Source: Nonomuraea wenchangensis (lineage in GTDB: Bacteria; Actinomycetota; Actinomycetes; Streptosporangiales; Streptosporangiaceae). From it: DNA of 64,000 nucleotides. Shown piece after piece: positions 20,001 through 28,385 of this stretch (position 1 is the first letter of the stretch; the number at the start of each line of letters is the position of its first letter). Both the position numbers and the translations under genes were made by a program. The stretch is taken from contig NZ_FOHX01000001.1 of assembly GCF_900111685.1 (NCBI RefSeq), positions 372,001 through 436,000 of the forward strand, given 5' to 3'. The notes beneath the pieces are model-generated. The model worked only from the letters and a program-made list of their open reading frames with translations. It was not told the DNA's origin and did not search any database.

Positions 20001-20577
20001 TGATCTCCAGGAAGAAGTTGTCCTTGCCGAAGATGTCCTGGTATTTCGCGGCGGCCTTGAGCGCCTCGTCGTACTGGCCGAGACGCAGCCGGGTCTGCAC
20101 CTCACCCGAGGGGCAGCCGGTGGTGGCCATGAGGCCCTCGGAGTGCTCGGCGAGGATCTCGGCGTCCATGCGGGCCCACTTGCGCACGAAACCCTCGGTG
20201 AAGGCGCGCGAGCTCAGCTTCATCAGGTTGTGCAGGCCCGTCTTGTCGCGGGCCCAGATCGTCATGTGGGTGTAGTAGCCGCCCGCCGAGACGTCGTCCC
20301 TCTTCTGGTGCGGCTCGCCCCACAGCACCGGGCGCTTGTTGTGGCGCAGCTCCGGCGCGACGTACGCCTCGATGCCGATGATCGGCTTGATGCCGGCGCC
20401 GGTGGCCTGCTTGTAGAAGTCGTAGGCGCCGTGCATGTTGCCGTGGTCGGTGATGGCGATCGCCGGCATGCCGAGGTCGCCGACCTGTTTGAACATCTGC
20501 TTCAGCCGGGCGGCGCCGTCCAGCATCGAGTATTCGGTGTGCACGTGCAGATGGACGAACGAGTCGCTGGACGACAT
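17050..20577 (-). CDS. dnaE: DNA polymerase III alpha subunit
   Basis: The replicative polymerase, 1175 residues, DnaE1 type. The PHP domain opens at once with [19 protein letters not shown] and [16 protein letters not shown], keeping the metal-binding His/Asp residues associated with proofreading exonuclease activity in actinobacteria. The palm has the catalytic pair PDVDIDFD at about residue 417. The tandem HhH/beta-binding region and an OB-fold ([22 protein letters not shown]) lie in the C-terminal third. The ATG at 20577 gives the standard start. It is a stand-alone essential gene, divergent from the permease, and its antisense strand carries a very long spurious open frame. Confidence 0.97.
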   Translation of the reverse strand: MSSSDSFVHLHVHTEYSMLDGAARLKQMFKQVGDLGMPAIAITDHGNMHGAYDFYKQATGAGIKPIIGIEAYVAPELRHNKRPVLWGEPHQKRDDVSAGGYYTHMTIWARDKTGLHNLMKLSSRAFTEGFVRKWARMDAEILAEHSEGLMATTGCPSGEVQTRLRLGQYDEALKAAAKYQDIFGKDNFFLEIMDHGLDIERRVRDGLTRISKELGIPPLVTNDSHYTYESDASSHDALLCIQTGKQLSDPDRFRFDGSGYYIKTADEMRAVDSSDLWAEGCRNTLLVAEKVDPTGFFTYKNLMPTFPVPEGMTEEEFFRQEVWKGLERRFPEGLDDEHREWAENELRVIIQMGFPSYFLVVADFIMWAKNNGIRVGPGRGSAAGSLVAYALGITDLDPIPHGLIFERFLNPERVSMPDVDIDFDERRRGDVIRYVTEKWGADKVAMIATFGTIKAKAAVKDAGRVLGYPYALGDKVSKAFPPAVMGKDIPLSGIFDKDHPRFAEAGELRKLYEEDVDVKSTIDLGRGLEGLIRQTGVHAAGVIMSAEVLTDHIPIMRRDSDGAIITQFDYPTCETLGLLKMDFLGLRNLTIIDDCLKLIEGTSGEQIDLLKLPLDDRKSYELLARGDTLGIFQLDGGGMRTLLRLMKPDNFEDISAALALYRPGPMGANSHTNYALRKNGAQEITPIHPELEEPLAEILSTTYGLIVYQEQVMAIAQKVANYSLGGADLLRRAMGKKKKSELDKQFVTFEAGMKDNGFSDAAVKALWDILLPFSDYAFNKAHTAGYGLVSYWTAYLKANHPAAYMAALLSSVKDDKDKSALYLNECRRMGIKVFPPDVNDSDFDFTPRGTDIRFGLSAIRNVGANVVDGIIAARKEKGRFADFKDFLRKVPALVCNKRVIESLIKAGAFDSLGHVRKGLVMVHEQAVDAIIDIKKNEAIGQDSLFGAIDGGEDQTFDVQIPPGEWDKTTLLQFEREMLGLYVSDHPLFGVEHILAAGADCSIAALQDDSRPDGQIVTVGGILSGVQRKVTKKGDTWVLTQLEDLEGAIEVMIFPSAYQLCSTILAEDAIVFVKGRIDKREDIGKIIAMEVTAPDLTQEAGGPLLVSLPLTRCTPPVVTRLKEILTTHPGTSEVHLQVHNGPRTTVMRVDDRLRVTPSPALMGDLKQLLGPACLGA

Positions 20578-20783
20578 GGAGCGGCGCCTCCCGGGTCTGC
20601 CTGACGGTGCCCGCCGGACGATGGCGGTGGTCCGACTCTAGTGGCCCGCGCCGACATCCTGGAGCCGCCCCGCGACGATCCCCGGGCGTCTTCCGGCCGG
20701 GCTCACGGACGGCGTGCCGGGGCTCGCGCGATCAGCGGCGCCGATATCGTCGTGGCTACGGAAAGTAGCGGAAGGGACGCGGA

Positions 20784-22169
20784 GTGCGCACGCAGACCGA
20801 CGAGGGTTACTCGCACGCGCTGGGCAACCGGCAGGTCCAGATGATCGCGATCGGCGGGGCGATCGGGGTGGGGCTGTTCCTCGGCGCGGGCGGGCGGCTG
20901 CAGGCCACCGGGCCCGCGCTGGTGCTGTCCTACACCGCGGCCGGCCTCGCCGCCTTCTTCGTCATGCGGGCGCTCGGCGAGCTCGTGCTCTACCGGCCCA
21001 CGTCGGGGTCGTTCGTCGAGTACGCCGGCGAGTTCATCGGCCCCTGGGCTGCCTTCGCCAGCGGCTGGATGTACTGGGTCAACTGGGCGTTCACCGGCAT
21101 CGCCGAGCTGACCGCGATCGCCGCCTACATCCACTACTGGGCGCCCGCCTTCCCCCAGGCGCTGACGGCGCTGATCGCGCTCGGCTTCGTCCTGCTGGTC
21201 AACCTGCTGTCGGTGCGGCTGTTCGGCGAGCTGGAGTTCTGGTTCGCGCTGCTGAAGGTGCTGGCGATCACCGTCTTCCTCGTGGTGGGGCTGGTGCTGG
21301 TGGTCTTCTCGGTCGGCGGCGCCGGGCCGGGCAACCTGGTCGCGCACGGCGGGTTCACCCCGACCGGGCTGCCCATGGTGCTGATGAGCCTGCAGTCGGT
21401 GGTGTTCGCGTACGCCTCGATCGAGCTGGTCGGCATCGCGGCGGGAGAGACGGCGCGGCCCCGCGAGGTGATGCCCAAGGCCGTCAACGGCGTGGTGTGG
21501 CGCATTGCGGTCTTCTACGTGGGATCGGTGCTGCTGCTGGCGATGGTGCTGCCGTGGACGGTCTACCGGGCCGGGGAGTCGCCGTTCGTGACCGTCTTCT
21601 CCGGGCTCGGCGTGCCGTGGGCGGCCGACGCCATGAACCTCGTCGTCATCACGGCGGCCCTGTCGTCGTGCAACTCCGGCCTGTACGCGACCGGGCGCAT
21701 CCTGCGGTCCATGGCCAGGAAGGGCGAGGCGCCGGGGTTCGCCGTCGCGCTGAGCAAACGGCACGTGCCCGTCGGGGGCATCGTGTTCACGGCGCTCACG
21801 TTCCTCGGCGGGGTCGTGCTGTTCTACTTCCTGCCGGAGCGGGCGTTCAACATCGCCACGGCGGGCGCCTCGCTCGGCGTGGTCACTACCTGGGGGGTGC
21901 TGGTCTACTGCCAGCTGCGGCTGCGGCGGGCGGGGCACCGCTCGGCGTTCCCCATGCCGGGCTCCCCCGTCACCAACTGGCTGACGCTGGCGTTCCTGGC
22001 GCTGGTGGTGCTGCTGATGCCGTTCGCCGACCGCGATCAGCGGGTGGCGTTCTTCCTCATCCCCGCGCTGGTCGCGGCCATCGCCGCGGGGTGGCTGCTG
22101 GTGCGCAGGCGGCGCAGGGCGCCCGCGCCGGCCCTCGCGACTCCCGAAGGGCGGCCGGAGACGGGTTAG
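20784..22169 (+). CDS. APC-family amino acid permease
   Basis: A 461-residue transporter with 12 predicted membrane helices. The first carries the unwound substrate-binding signature IAIGGAIGVGLFLGAG. A second hallmark is ALGELVLYRPTSGSFVEYAGEFIGPW, and SIELVGIAAGETARPREVMPKAVN follows helix 6. These match the AAT branch (AroP/GabP/AnsP/CycA type) that takes up amino acids with protons. The precise substrate cannot be told. The GTG at 20784 was chosen from the N-terminal TDEGYSHALGNRQVQMIAIGG, which is usual for the family. It precedes the SGNH hydrolase gene in the same direction. Confidence 0.9.
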   Translation: MRTQTDEGYSHALGNRQVQMIAIGGAIGVGLFLGAGGRLQATGPALVLSYTAAGLAAFFVMRALGELVLYRPTSGSFVEYAGEFIGPWAAFASGWMYWVNWAFTGIAELTAIAAYIHYWAPAFPQALTALIALGFVLLVNLLSVRLFGELEFWFALLKVLAITVFLVVGLVLVVFSVGGAGPGNLVAHGGFTPTGLPMVLMSLQSVVFAYASIELVGIAAGETARPREVMPKAVNGVVWRIAVFYVGSVLLLAMVLPWTVYRAGESPFVTVFSGLGVPWAADAMNLVVITAALSSCNSGLYATGRILRSMARKGEAPGFAVALSKRHVPVGGIVFTALTFLGGVVLFYFLPERAFNIATAGASLGVVTTWGVLVYCQLRLRRAGHRSAFPMPGSPVTNWLTLAFLALVVLLMPFADRDQRVAFFLIPALVAAIAAGWLLVRRRRRAPAPALATPEGRPETG

Positions 22170-22298
22170 TCTCGATGCGGCACGAAGTCCGCCGTCCGGG
22201 GGGAGGCCGCACTGGACACGTCCGAGCCCGACACCACTCGCCGGGCCGCCGAGCCCGCCTCACCCACCCTCACAGAGCCCGTCCCCACACCCGCACCC

Positions 22299-23492
22299 GT
22301 GCCGAGAGAGCCGGCACTGACGGAGTCGGGGCCGACGCAGCCCCTGCCGGCGGAGCCCTTGCCGGCGTCCTCGCCCCCGGCGTCCTCAGGCCAGCCGTCC
22401 TCACGCCCGCCGTCGTCTCGTCTGCCGGCGCTGGAGCGGGGCGCGGGGCGGTCGTGGTGGCGGGGGGCGCCGGGGCGGGTCGTCGTCGCGGTCGTCCTGG
22501 GCGTCGCCCTCGCGGTCGCCTGCCTGCCGCTCGGCGTGGTGCCGAAACTGGCCTGCGCCGTCCTCGGCCTCGGCTGCCCGGACATGACCGCGCCGACCGG
22601 CCGGCTCCCCGAACGGGTCCGCCTCACGCCGGTCCAGGCGGCGCAGAGCGGCGCGTACGTCGGCCTCGGCGACTCCTACTCCTCCGGCGAAGGCGTCTAC
22701 GACCAGGACACCGAGCCGGTCAACGACGGCGCCGACCGCTGCCACCGGGCAAGCGGCTCGTACGTCCCCGTGATCGCCGAGACCTACCGCTTCGCCGGCG
22801 GCACCGCCTTCTACGCCTGCAGCGGCGCCACGACCGGCCAGCTCCTCACCGGCCAGTGGGGGCATCCCCCGCAGATCAGCCGGGTCGGCCCGGAGGCGAG
22901 CCTGATCACGCTGAGCATCGGCGGCAACGACGCGGGCTTCTCCAAGGTCCTGACCGCCTGCATCGCCAAACTGCCCTGGTCGTCGGCCTGCGTCGACCAG
23001 GACGCCGCCGTCGGCCACCGCATCGGGCAACTGCGCGCCGACATGCTCAAGGTCCTGCGCGAGCTGCGCGGCCGGGCGCCCGAGGCGCGGATCGTCGTCC
23101 TCGGCTACCCCCGGCCGTTCCCGCAGGATCCGGTGGCCTCCGTCGACAACCTGAGCGCCGACGACCAGCGGTGGATCAACGGCGTGGCCCGGCGGCTCAA
23201 CGACACGGTCGGGGCCGTGGTGCGCGACTTCGACCGCGCCATCGCGGCGTTCGGCGGGCCGGGCAGCGCTGAGTACGTGGACGCCTACGAGGCTTTCACG
23301 GGGCACGAGGTGGGACGGCAGCAGCCTTACCTGAACGGGCTGGCGCTGGACATGGACCCGATCAACGTCAACGCCCGCAGCTACCACCCGACGGGCGAGG
23401 GTTACCGGCGCTTCGCCGAGCTGATCAACGAACAGATCGCCGCCGGCCCCGGCCGGCCGCTCAACAACTACCGCCTCACCGCCACCCCCTGA
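22299..23492 (+). CDS. Membrane-anchored SGNH/GDSL hydrolase
   Basis: From the GTG at 22299 the product has 397 residues. A Pro/Ser-rich cytosolic stretch leads to one membrane segment (about 60-80). The extracellular SGNH domain has block I GLGDSYSSGEG with the nucleophile Ser, GGNDAGFSKV with the oxyanion Asn, and a C-terminal SYHPTGEGY with the catalytic His. Six cysteines suggest disulfides, as in Streptomyces-type secreted lipases/esterases. No Shine-Dalgarno precedes 22299. An in-frame CTG at 22212 sits five bases after GGGAGG and would add 29 residues of similar composition, so the true start may be there. Confidence 0.85.
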   Translation: MPREPALTESGPTQPLPAEPLPASSPPASSGQPSSRPPSSRLPALERGAGRSWWRGAPGRVVVAVVLGVALAVACLPLGVVPKLACAVLGLGCPDMTAPTGRLPERVRLTPVQAAQSGAYVGLGDSYSSGEGVYDQDTEPVNDGADRCHRASGSYVPVIAETYRFAGGTAFYACSGATTGQLLTGQWGHPPQISRVGPEASLITLSIGGNDAGFSKVLTACIAKLPWSSACVDQDAAVGHRIGQLRADMLKVLRELRGRAPEARIVVLGYPRPFPQDPVASVDNLSADDQRWINGVARRLNDTVGAVVRDFDRAIAAFGGPGSAEYVDAYEAFTGHEVGRQQPYLNGLALDMDPINVNARSYHPTGEGYRRFAELINEQIAAGPGRPLNNYRLTATP

Positions 23493-23529
23493 CCCCGTCC
23501 GCCGCGCGAACCGGGGTGGAGGGGGTCAG
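23489..23529. terminator. Possible bidirectional terminator between convergent genes
   Basis: CTGACCCC (23489-23496) and GGGGTCAG (23522-23529) form perfect 8-bp arms, each holding the stop codon of one gene (hydrolase, plus; DAHPS/chorismate mutase-like, minus). The loop is 25 bases and there is no T-run, so termination is uncertain. Confidence 0.35.
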
Positions 23530-24593
23530 CTGTGGTGGCCGCGTTCCTCGGCCAGGTGGAGGCCGGCCTCGATGACGGCGTTCATGACGGGGGCCAGCCG
23601 GGCCTCGCCGAGTGACGGGGCGCGCAGGGCCATACGGGCCACCAGGGCGCGTTCCCTGGCCAGGTCGCGGCCGGCGAAGCCGCCGACGGGCTTGAGGCGC
23701 TGGACGGTGCCCGCGAGGGCGGCACGCCGTTCGAGGAGGGTGGCCAGGGCGGCGTCCACGCGGTCGATGGCGGCCCGGCACTCGGGGATGGTCGCGGGCG
23801 ACTCGGGCCGCAGCAACGCCCCCACGACCGTCACGGCCTCCTCGGCCACCCGCCACGCCGTCAACGCCTCCACCTCCGCGTCCGACGCGCCCTGGCCGGT
23901 CCCCCGCCGTACGGCGCCACCACGCGGGAGGGGCGGCGTCCCGTACGGGAAGGCCGGGGCGAGGCGGAGGCGGGCGGGGGCGTGCACGACGAGGCCGTCG
24001 GCGCCGGCGGCGACGGCGGCCGGGGACAGTCCGGGGTCGGCCGAGACGTCGGCCAGCACCGGCCGGCCCGACGCCGTACGTGCCGCCCGTAGCAGCCCGA
24101 GGTCGAGCGGGCCGCGCTCGCAGAGGATCACCCGCCCGTCGCCTTCGACGGCGCAGTAGTCCGCGAGCCCGAGCCACTCCTCCAGCGGCGCGCCCGCCCG
24201 CCGCTCGACGACGACCGGCAGCCCGAGCTCCGCCGCCGCCCGTACGAGCGGGATGTCGCGCGTCCAGGCCGCCCCCACCACGACCGCGTCCGCGAGCGCG
24301 GCGATGGCCGGCAGGTCGGCGGCGGTGCGCGGCTCGGCGAGCACGACCGCGGCCCCCTCACGAGCCCCCGCGCCCGCCCGAGCGCCCTCCGGGACGCCTT
24401 CGGCAAGGCCGCCCGGCAACCCGCGGGCCTCCCACGCGCCCGGCAACCCGCGGGCCTCCCGCAGCACCTCGTACGCGTCCGTCTCCGCCGGATGGGCCCG
24501 CAGGCTCACCCGGTCACCGATCACCACGGCGGGCCCCTCGCCCACCAGCAGTTCGCCGACGGCCACCGCGTGCCGTTCCAAGGTCGACGACAT
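23526..24593 (-). CDS. Eroded DAHP synthase-like domain fused to chorismate mutase
   Basis: A 355-residue protein. The C-terminal ~90 residues read as an AroQ-type chorismate mutase (AIDRVDAALATLLERRAALA, GRDLARERALVARM, VMNAVIEAGLHLAEE), converting chorismate to prephenate. The N-terminal ~230 residues align by eye to class I DAHP synthase (type beta): an opening VGELLVGEGPAVVIGD, then LADYCAVEGDGRVILCERG and AVAAGADGLVVHAP. The motifs that bind PEP and metal (PCSxES, KPRT, LLKRG) are missing or scrambled, so that half is probably inactive. ATG at 24593 with GAGAGGG seven bases upstream. An attenuator-like leader precedes it. Confidence 0.75.
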   Translation of the reverse strand: MSSTLERHAVAVGELLVGEGPAVVIGDRVSLRAHPAETDAYEVLREARGLPGAWEARGLPGGLAEGVPEGARAGAGAREGAAVVLAEPRTAADLPAIAALADAVVVGAAWTRDIPLVRAAAELGLPVVVERRAGAPLEEWLGLADYCAVEGDGRVILCERGPLDLGLLRAARTASGRPVLADVSADPGLSPAAVAAGADGLVVHAPARLRLAPAFPYGTPPLPRGGAVRRGTGQGASDAEVEALTAWRVAEEAVTVVGALLRPESPATIPECRAAIDRVDAALATLLERRAALAGTVQRLKPVGGFAGRDLARERALVARMALRAPSLGEARLAPVMNAVIEAGLHLAEERGHHS

Positions 24594-24638
24594 GACCCAA
24601 CCCTCTCTGCACAGGCCGGCCCACACGCCATGCGGACA

Positions 24639-24697
24639 GGAGCCGGCGGGAAAACAAAAAGGCAGAGACGGGTGCGTCTCTGCCTCGTGCCGGCTCC
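24639..24697 (-). promoter_or_regulatory. Attenuator-like leader with intrinsic terminator
   Basis: On the minus strand a 10-bp perfect stem, GGCAGAGACG / CGTCTCTGCC with a 4-base loop (24661-24684), is followed at once by TTTTTGTTTT (24651-24660): a textbook intrinsic terminator, 58 bases before the start of the DAHPS/chorismate mutase-like gene. GGAGCCGGC and its complement flank it (24689-24697 and 24639-24647), and a third copy lies at 24729-24737, so alternative pairings exist. The 3' arm of the terminator can also pair with GCAGAGAG near the gene's ribosome site (24603-24610). This suggests transcription attenuation. Confidence 0.65.
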
Positions 24698-24706
24698 AGG
24701 TGGTCG

Positions 24707-24763
24707 CTAGCTGCCGACCGGCCCTCCCGGAGCCGGCTCGGTAAACACCTGGCGACAAGTCAT
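24707..24763 (-). CDS. Possible 18-residue leader peptide
   Basis: ATG at 24763 opens an 18-codon frame, MTCRQVFTEPAPGGPVGS, whose TAG lies 10 bases before the flanking GGAGCCGGC element of the attenuator. AGG lies about 8 bases upstream of the ATG. There is no run of Trp, Phe or Tyr codons (one Phe only), so which amino acid would be sensed is unclear. Position is the main support. Confidence 0.35.
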   Translation of the reverse strand: MTCRQVFTEPAPGGPVGS

Positions 24764-24896
24764 GTGAGCAGCCTACACCCTGTTCTCACCTGCTGGACGG
24801 CCGTTCTCGTATGGCGGACTGTCCTTCGCGCGAGTCGCCGATGATCCCCCGCTATGGGAGTATTTCTTGGCCGAGAGGGAGGGTTTGAGGCCGTTG
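24764..24896. promoter_or_regulatory. Divergent promoter region: attenuated leader and kinase cluster
   Basis: The non-coding stretch between the minus-strand leader ORF and the first kinase gene. It must hold both promoters. GTGAG (24764) and CTCAC (24784-24788) form a weak inverted repeat. I see no convincing -35/-10 pair for either direction. Confidence 0.3.
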
Positions 24897-26690
24897 ATGT
24901 CGGATCGTAAGCAGGCAGGACGTCGCATCGCCGGCCGCTACCAGCTGCAGGAGATCATCGGCCGGGGCGGGATGGGCATCGTCTGGCGAGCCCACGACGA
25001 GCTGCTCGACCGCACCGTCGCGGTCAAGGAGGTCCGCTACGCGGCCGCCCTGGGCGAGGAAGTGCAGCTCCTGAACCGGCGCACGATGCGCGAGGCTAGG
25101 GCGGCGGCGCGGTTCGAGCATCCCAACGTGATCGTCGTGCACGACGTGATCGAGGAGGACGACCGTCCCTGGATCGTCATGCAGCTCGTGCAGTCGCGAT
25201 CGCTGGGGACGGTCATCAAGCAGGAGGGGCCGCTGCCGCCCAAGCGGGTGGCCGAGATCGGCCTCGCCGTGCTCGACGCGCTGCACCGGGCGCACGAGGC
25301 GGGGGTGCTGCACCGCGACGTCAAGCCCGAGAACGTGCTGCTGGCCGACGACGGCCGCGTGGTGCTCACCGACTTCGGCATCGCCACGCTGGAGACCGAG
25401 ACGCAGCTCACGGTGACGGGTCTGGCGGGCACGCCGGCGTTCATCGCGCCCGAGCGGCTGAAAGGGCTGCCCGCGCGGCGCGAGTCCGACCTGTGGTCGC
25501 TGGGCGCCACCCTCTACACGGCGGTGGAGGGCCGCTCGCCGCACGAGCGCGGCATGGCGCTGGCGACCATGCACGCCGTGCTGACCGACGAGCCCGACCC
25601 GGCCCCGCACGCGGGCCCGCTGGCCGACGTGATCGCCGGGCTGCTGGCCAAGGAGCCGGTGCAGCGGCTGATGTACGAGGAGGCCGAGCGCATGCTGCGC
25701 CGGGCGATCGCGCAGGCGAGCCCGGAGGCCACCACGCAGTTCCCTGCCTCGGCGCCGCGGGAGACCAGGTCGTCCGCGAAGCCGGCCCGGCCGCGCAGGC
25801 AGCCTTACCAGCCCAAGCCGCCCGCCGAGGACGACACCCCCACAGATCCCGACCTGCTGCCCGCCGCCGCAGGCACACCGCCCGAGACGGGCGCCAGGCT
25901 CACCCCGGTGACCGGCGGCCCGAAGCCGCCCGCGGAGTCCACCATGGACGCGGGCGCCCCGTCACAGCAGCGGCGGCCCGGCCCGGTGATCGCGGCCGCG
26001 CTCGCGGTCCTGCTCGTCGCGGGCGTGGCCGGCTACCTCGGCCTGCGTCAAGGCCCCGGCGACGATCCCGGCGACGCCGGCGCCTCCACGGCGGGCGTGC
26101 GCACGTCGGCGTCCCCGCCGTCCTCGCCGTCGGCGAGCGAGGGCACGCCCTCGGACGACCCGTCGCCGAGCGCCTCCGCCACGCCGAGCGCCTCCGCCTC
26201 GCCGAGCGCGTCCCCGAGCGAGACGAAGAGCGCCGACGCCGCGCTGCCCAAGGGCTGGAAGTGGTACAAGGACAAGAAGATGGGCTTCACCATCGGACTG
26301 CCTCCCGGCTGGGACGTGTGGGACCGTAGCGGGCTGCAGGTCAAGTTCAAGGGTCCGGGGGCGGCGTCCAACGCGTACGTCATGGTCGAGGAGGCCGCCA
26401 AGCCCGGCAAGGACCCGTACAAGGACTGGAAGAAGCAGGAGCCGGTGCTGAAGCACAACTTCGGCGGCTACAAGAAGCTCGACATCAAGCGGGTCGACTA
26501 CCAGAAGTCCGCCGCCGACTGGGACTTCACCTGGAACACCAACACCGGCAAGACGCGGGTGCGCAACCGGGGCTTCGTCACCGACAACGGGCGGGCGTAC
26601 GCCATCTACTGGCACACGCTCAACAGTCACTGGAAGTCCGACTACCGCTTCTTCGAAGGGTTCTGCGCGTCGTTCAAACCGGCCAAGTAG
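24897..26690 (+). CDS. Transmembrane Ser/Thr protein kinase (copy 1)
   Basis: 597 residues: an N-terminal PknB-type kinase with GRGGMG loop, Lys44 (VAVKEV), HRD Asp141 and DFG Asp159, APE in the activation segment, and a membrane helix at about 363-384. A low-complexity Ser/Ala/Pro/Asp linker (about 390-450) and an extracellular domain of about 150 residues beginning LPKGWKWYKDKKMGFTIGLP follow. There are no PASTA repeats. The outer domain is shared with the next kinase and is probably the sensor. ATG at 24897 (GAGG seven bases upstream) is preferred over a TTG at 24867. First gene of a plus-strand kinase cluster. Confidence 0.92.
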   Translation: MSDRKQAGRRIAGRYQLQEIIGRGGMGIVWRAHDELLDRTVAVKEVRYAAALGEEVQLLNRRTMREARAAARFEHPNVIVVHDVIEEDDRPWIVMQLVQSRSLGTVIKQEGPLPPKRVAEIGLAVLDALHRAHEAGVLHRDVKPENVLLADDGRVVLTDFGIATLETETQLTVTGLAGTPAFIAPERLKGLPARRESDLWSLGATLYTAVEGRSPHERGMALATMHAVLTDEPDPAPHAGPLADVIAGLLAKEPVQRLMYEEAERMLRRAIAQASPEATTQFPASAPRETRSSAKPARPRRQPYQPKPPAEDDTPTDPDLLPAAAGTPPETGARLTPVTGGPKPPAESTMDAGAPSQQRRPGPVIAAALAVLLVAGVAGYLGLRQGPGDDPGDAGASTAGVRTSASPPSSPSASEGTPSDDPSPSASATPSASASPSASPSETKSADAALPKGWKWYKDKKMGFTIGLPPGWDVWDRSGLQVKFKGPGAASNAYVMVEEAAKPGKDPYKDWKKQEPVLKHNFGGYKKLDIKRVDYQKSAADWDFTWNTNTGKTRVRNRGFVTDNGRAYAIYWHTLNSHWKSDYRFFEGFCASFKPAK

Positions 26691-26700
26691 GCTTCCCGCC

Positions 26701-28356
26701 GTGCGTGTCAGCAACCGCTACCGACTGCTCGAGCCCCTCGGCGAGGGCGGCATGGGCGTGGTCTGGCGGGCCTACGACGAGTTGCTCGACCGTACGGTCG
26801 CGATCAAGGAGGTCCGCTACGCCGGCGTCGGCGACGAGCGGCGGGCCGAGCTCAACCGGCGCACGATCAGGGAGGCGAGGGCGGCGGGCCGCCTGGACCA
26901 CCCGTCGGTCGTGGTCGTCCACGACGTGGTCGAGGAGGACGGCCGGCCGTGGATCGTGATGCAGCTCGTACGCTCGCGCTCGCTCGGCCAGGTGGTGCGC
27001 GAGCAGGGGCCGCTGCCGGTCGGGCAGGTGGCGCTGATCGGCGGCCGGGTGCTGGACGCGCTGCGGACCGCGCACGCGACCGGTGTGCTGCACCGCGACG
27101 TCAAACCGGAGAACGTGCTGCTGGCCGACGACGGCCGGGTGGTGCTGACCGACTTCGGCATCGCCTCGCTGGAGGCCGAGGCGGGGCTGACGGCGACCGG
27201 CGGGCTGGTGGGCACGCCCGCGTACATGCCGCCGGAGCGGCTGAACGGCGAGCCCGCGCGGCCGGAGTCCGACCTGTGGTCGCTGGGCGCGACGCTGTAC
27301 GCGGCGGTCGAGGGCGAGCCGCCGTTCAAGCGCGACTCGTGGGCGGCGACCGTGGCGGCGGTGCTGCGCGACCAGCCTGAGCCGCCGCGCCGGGCGGGGG
27401 CGCTGACGCCGGTCGTCATGGGGCTGCTGCACCGGGACCCGGCGGGCCGGCTGCCGGCGGGGGAGGCCGCGCGGCTGCTGCACGAGATCGCCACCACCCA
27501 CACCACACCCCCCGCCCCCTTCCCCAGCCCTGCCGGGCAGGTGCCTCACTCCTCCGGGCCGGTGCCGCAGGCGACGCAGGAGCCGGGGCGGGCGCACGTC
27601 ACAATGCCGGAGGGGCGGTCCCGGGGTGGCCGGGGGCCGCTGGCCGTGGTGACGGCGGTCGTGGCCGCGCTGGCGGTGCTCGGCGCGCTCGGCGTGGGGG
27701 GCTGGCTGCTGTACGACAACTCGGCGTCCCCCCTGACGTCCTCCCCGGCGGCCGACCAGACGGCGACCGGCCCGACAGACATCGGCCCGACGGCGACCAG
27801 CCCGACGGCGACCGGCCCGACAGGGGCCGATCCGACGGCCACCGATCCGGCGGAGCCGACGCCGTCCGGCACCTCCTCGCCCCGCCCGACGACCCGCCCC
27901 CTCCCCGCGGGCTGGCGTACGCTCACCAACACGGCGGGCGGCTTCACCATCGGCCTCCCCAAGGGCTGGCGGGCCACGAAGACCCCCGACAGGGACAGCA
28001 TCCGCCTCACCGGCCCCGACACCCCCGGCGCCATGATCGTCGAGTGGACCGTCCCCGACCTCCCCTGGCAGGACCCCAAAGCCCACTGGCTGGGCCTCGA
28101 ACGGGAGATCCGCGCCAAGGGCGAGTTCCGCGACTACACCCGCATCGGCATCACCGGCGTCAGGTACCTTGGACGGGAAGCCGCCGACTGGGAGTTCACC
28201 CGGGCCCGCTCCGGGAGCCTCATCCACGTCGTCAACCGCGGCTTCCACACCGCCGACGGCCGCCCGTTCGCCCTTTACTGGGAGACCCTCGACTCCCGCT
28301 GGGCCCGCGACCGTCACTATTTCGACGCCTTCGTGAGGACCTTCCGTCCCCGGTGA
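26701..28356 (+). CDS. Transmembrane Ser/Thr protein kinase (copy 2)
   Basis: 551 residues, clearly paralogous to the preceding kinase. Kinase core with GEGGMG, Lys36, HRD Asp133 and DFG near 151; membrane helix at about 313-337; a Thr/Pro/Ala repeat linker (PTATSPTATGPTG); and the same outer domain, GGFTIGLPKGWRATKTPDR through VVNRGFHTADGRPFALYWETLDSRW. The shared pattern GFTIGLPxGW, AADW(D/E)F and NRGF...YW marks a common sensor fold. The GTG start lies 10 bases after the stop of copy 1, so the pair is co-transcribed. The ribosome site is weak, which suggests coupling. Confidence 0.92.
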   Translation: MRVSNRYRLLEPLGEGGMGVVWRAYDELLDRTVAIKEVRYAGVGDERRAELNRRTIREARAAGRLDHPSVVVVHDVVEEDGRPWIVMQLVRSRSLGQVVREQGPLPVGQVALIGGRVLDALRTAHATGVLHRDVKPENVLLADDGRVVLTDFGIASLEAEAGLTATGGLVGTPAYMPPERLNGEPARPESDLWSLGATLYAAVEGEPPFKRDSWAATVAAVLRDQPEPPRRAGALTPVVMGLLHRDPAGRLPAGEAARLLHEIATTHTTPPAPFPSPAGQVPHSSGPVPQATQEPGRAHVTMPEGRSRGGRGPLAVVTAVVAALAVLGALGVGGWLLYDNSASPLTSSPAADQTATGPTDIGPTATSPTATGPTGADPTATDPAEPTPSGTSSPRPTTRPLPAGWRTLTNTAGGFTIGLPKGWRATKTPDRDSIRLTGPDTPGAMIVEWTVPDLPWQDPKAHWLGLEREIRAKGEFRDYTRIGITGVRYLGREAADWEFTRARSGSLIHVVNRGFHTADGRPFALYWETLDSRWARDRHYFDAFVRTFRPR

Positions 28357-28385
28357 AGGCCCGGACCGATGAGCAGGGACCTGGC

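Noticed and set aside
16981-20604. A 1207-codon open frame on the plus strand
   Set aside because: It is the antisense shadow of dnaE, rich in His/Asp/Val/Gly runs typical of reversed high-GC codons, and has no domain.
24707-24763. Classical Trp leader peptide
   Set aside because: The leader-like ORF has no Trp codon and one Phe codon, so a simple trp-type mechanism is not supported.
26140-26240. Repeat tract in kinase 1 as a mobile repeat
   Set aside because: It encodes the Pro-Ser-Ala-Ser linker in frame and is ordinary low-complexity coding DNA.
28044-28385. N-terminal extension of the second AraC-family frame
   Set aside because: Overlaps the end of kinase 2 in another register with Pro/Arg-rich shadow composition; start placed at 28386.
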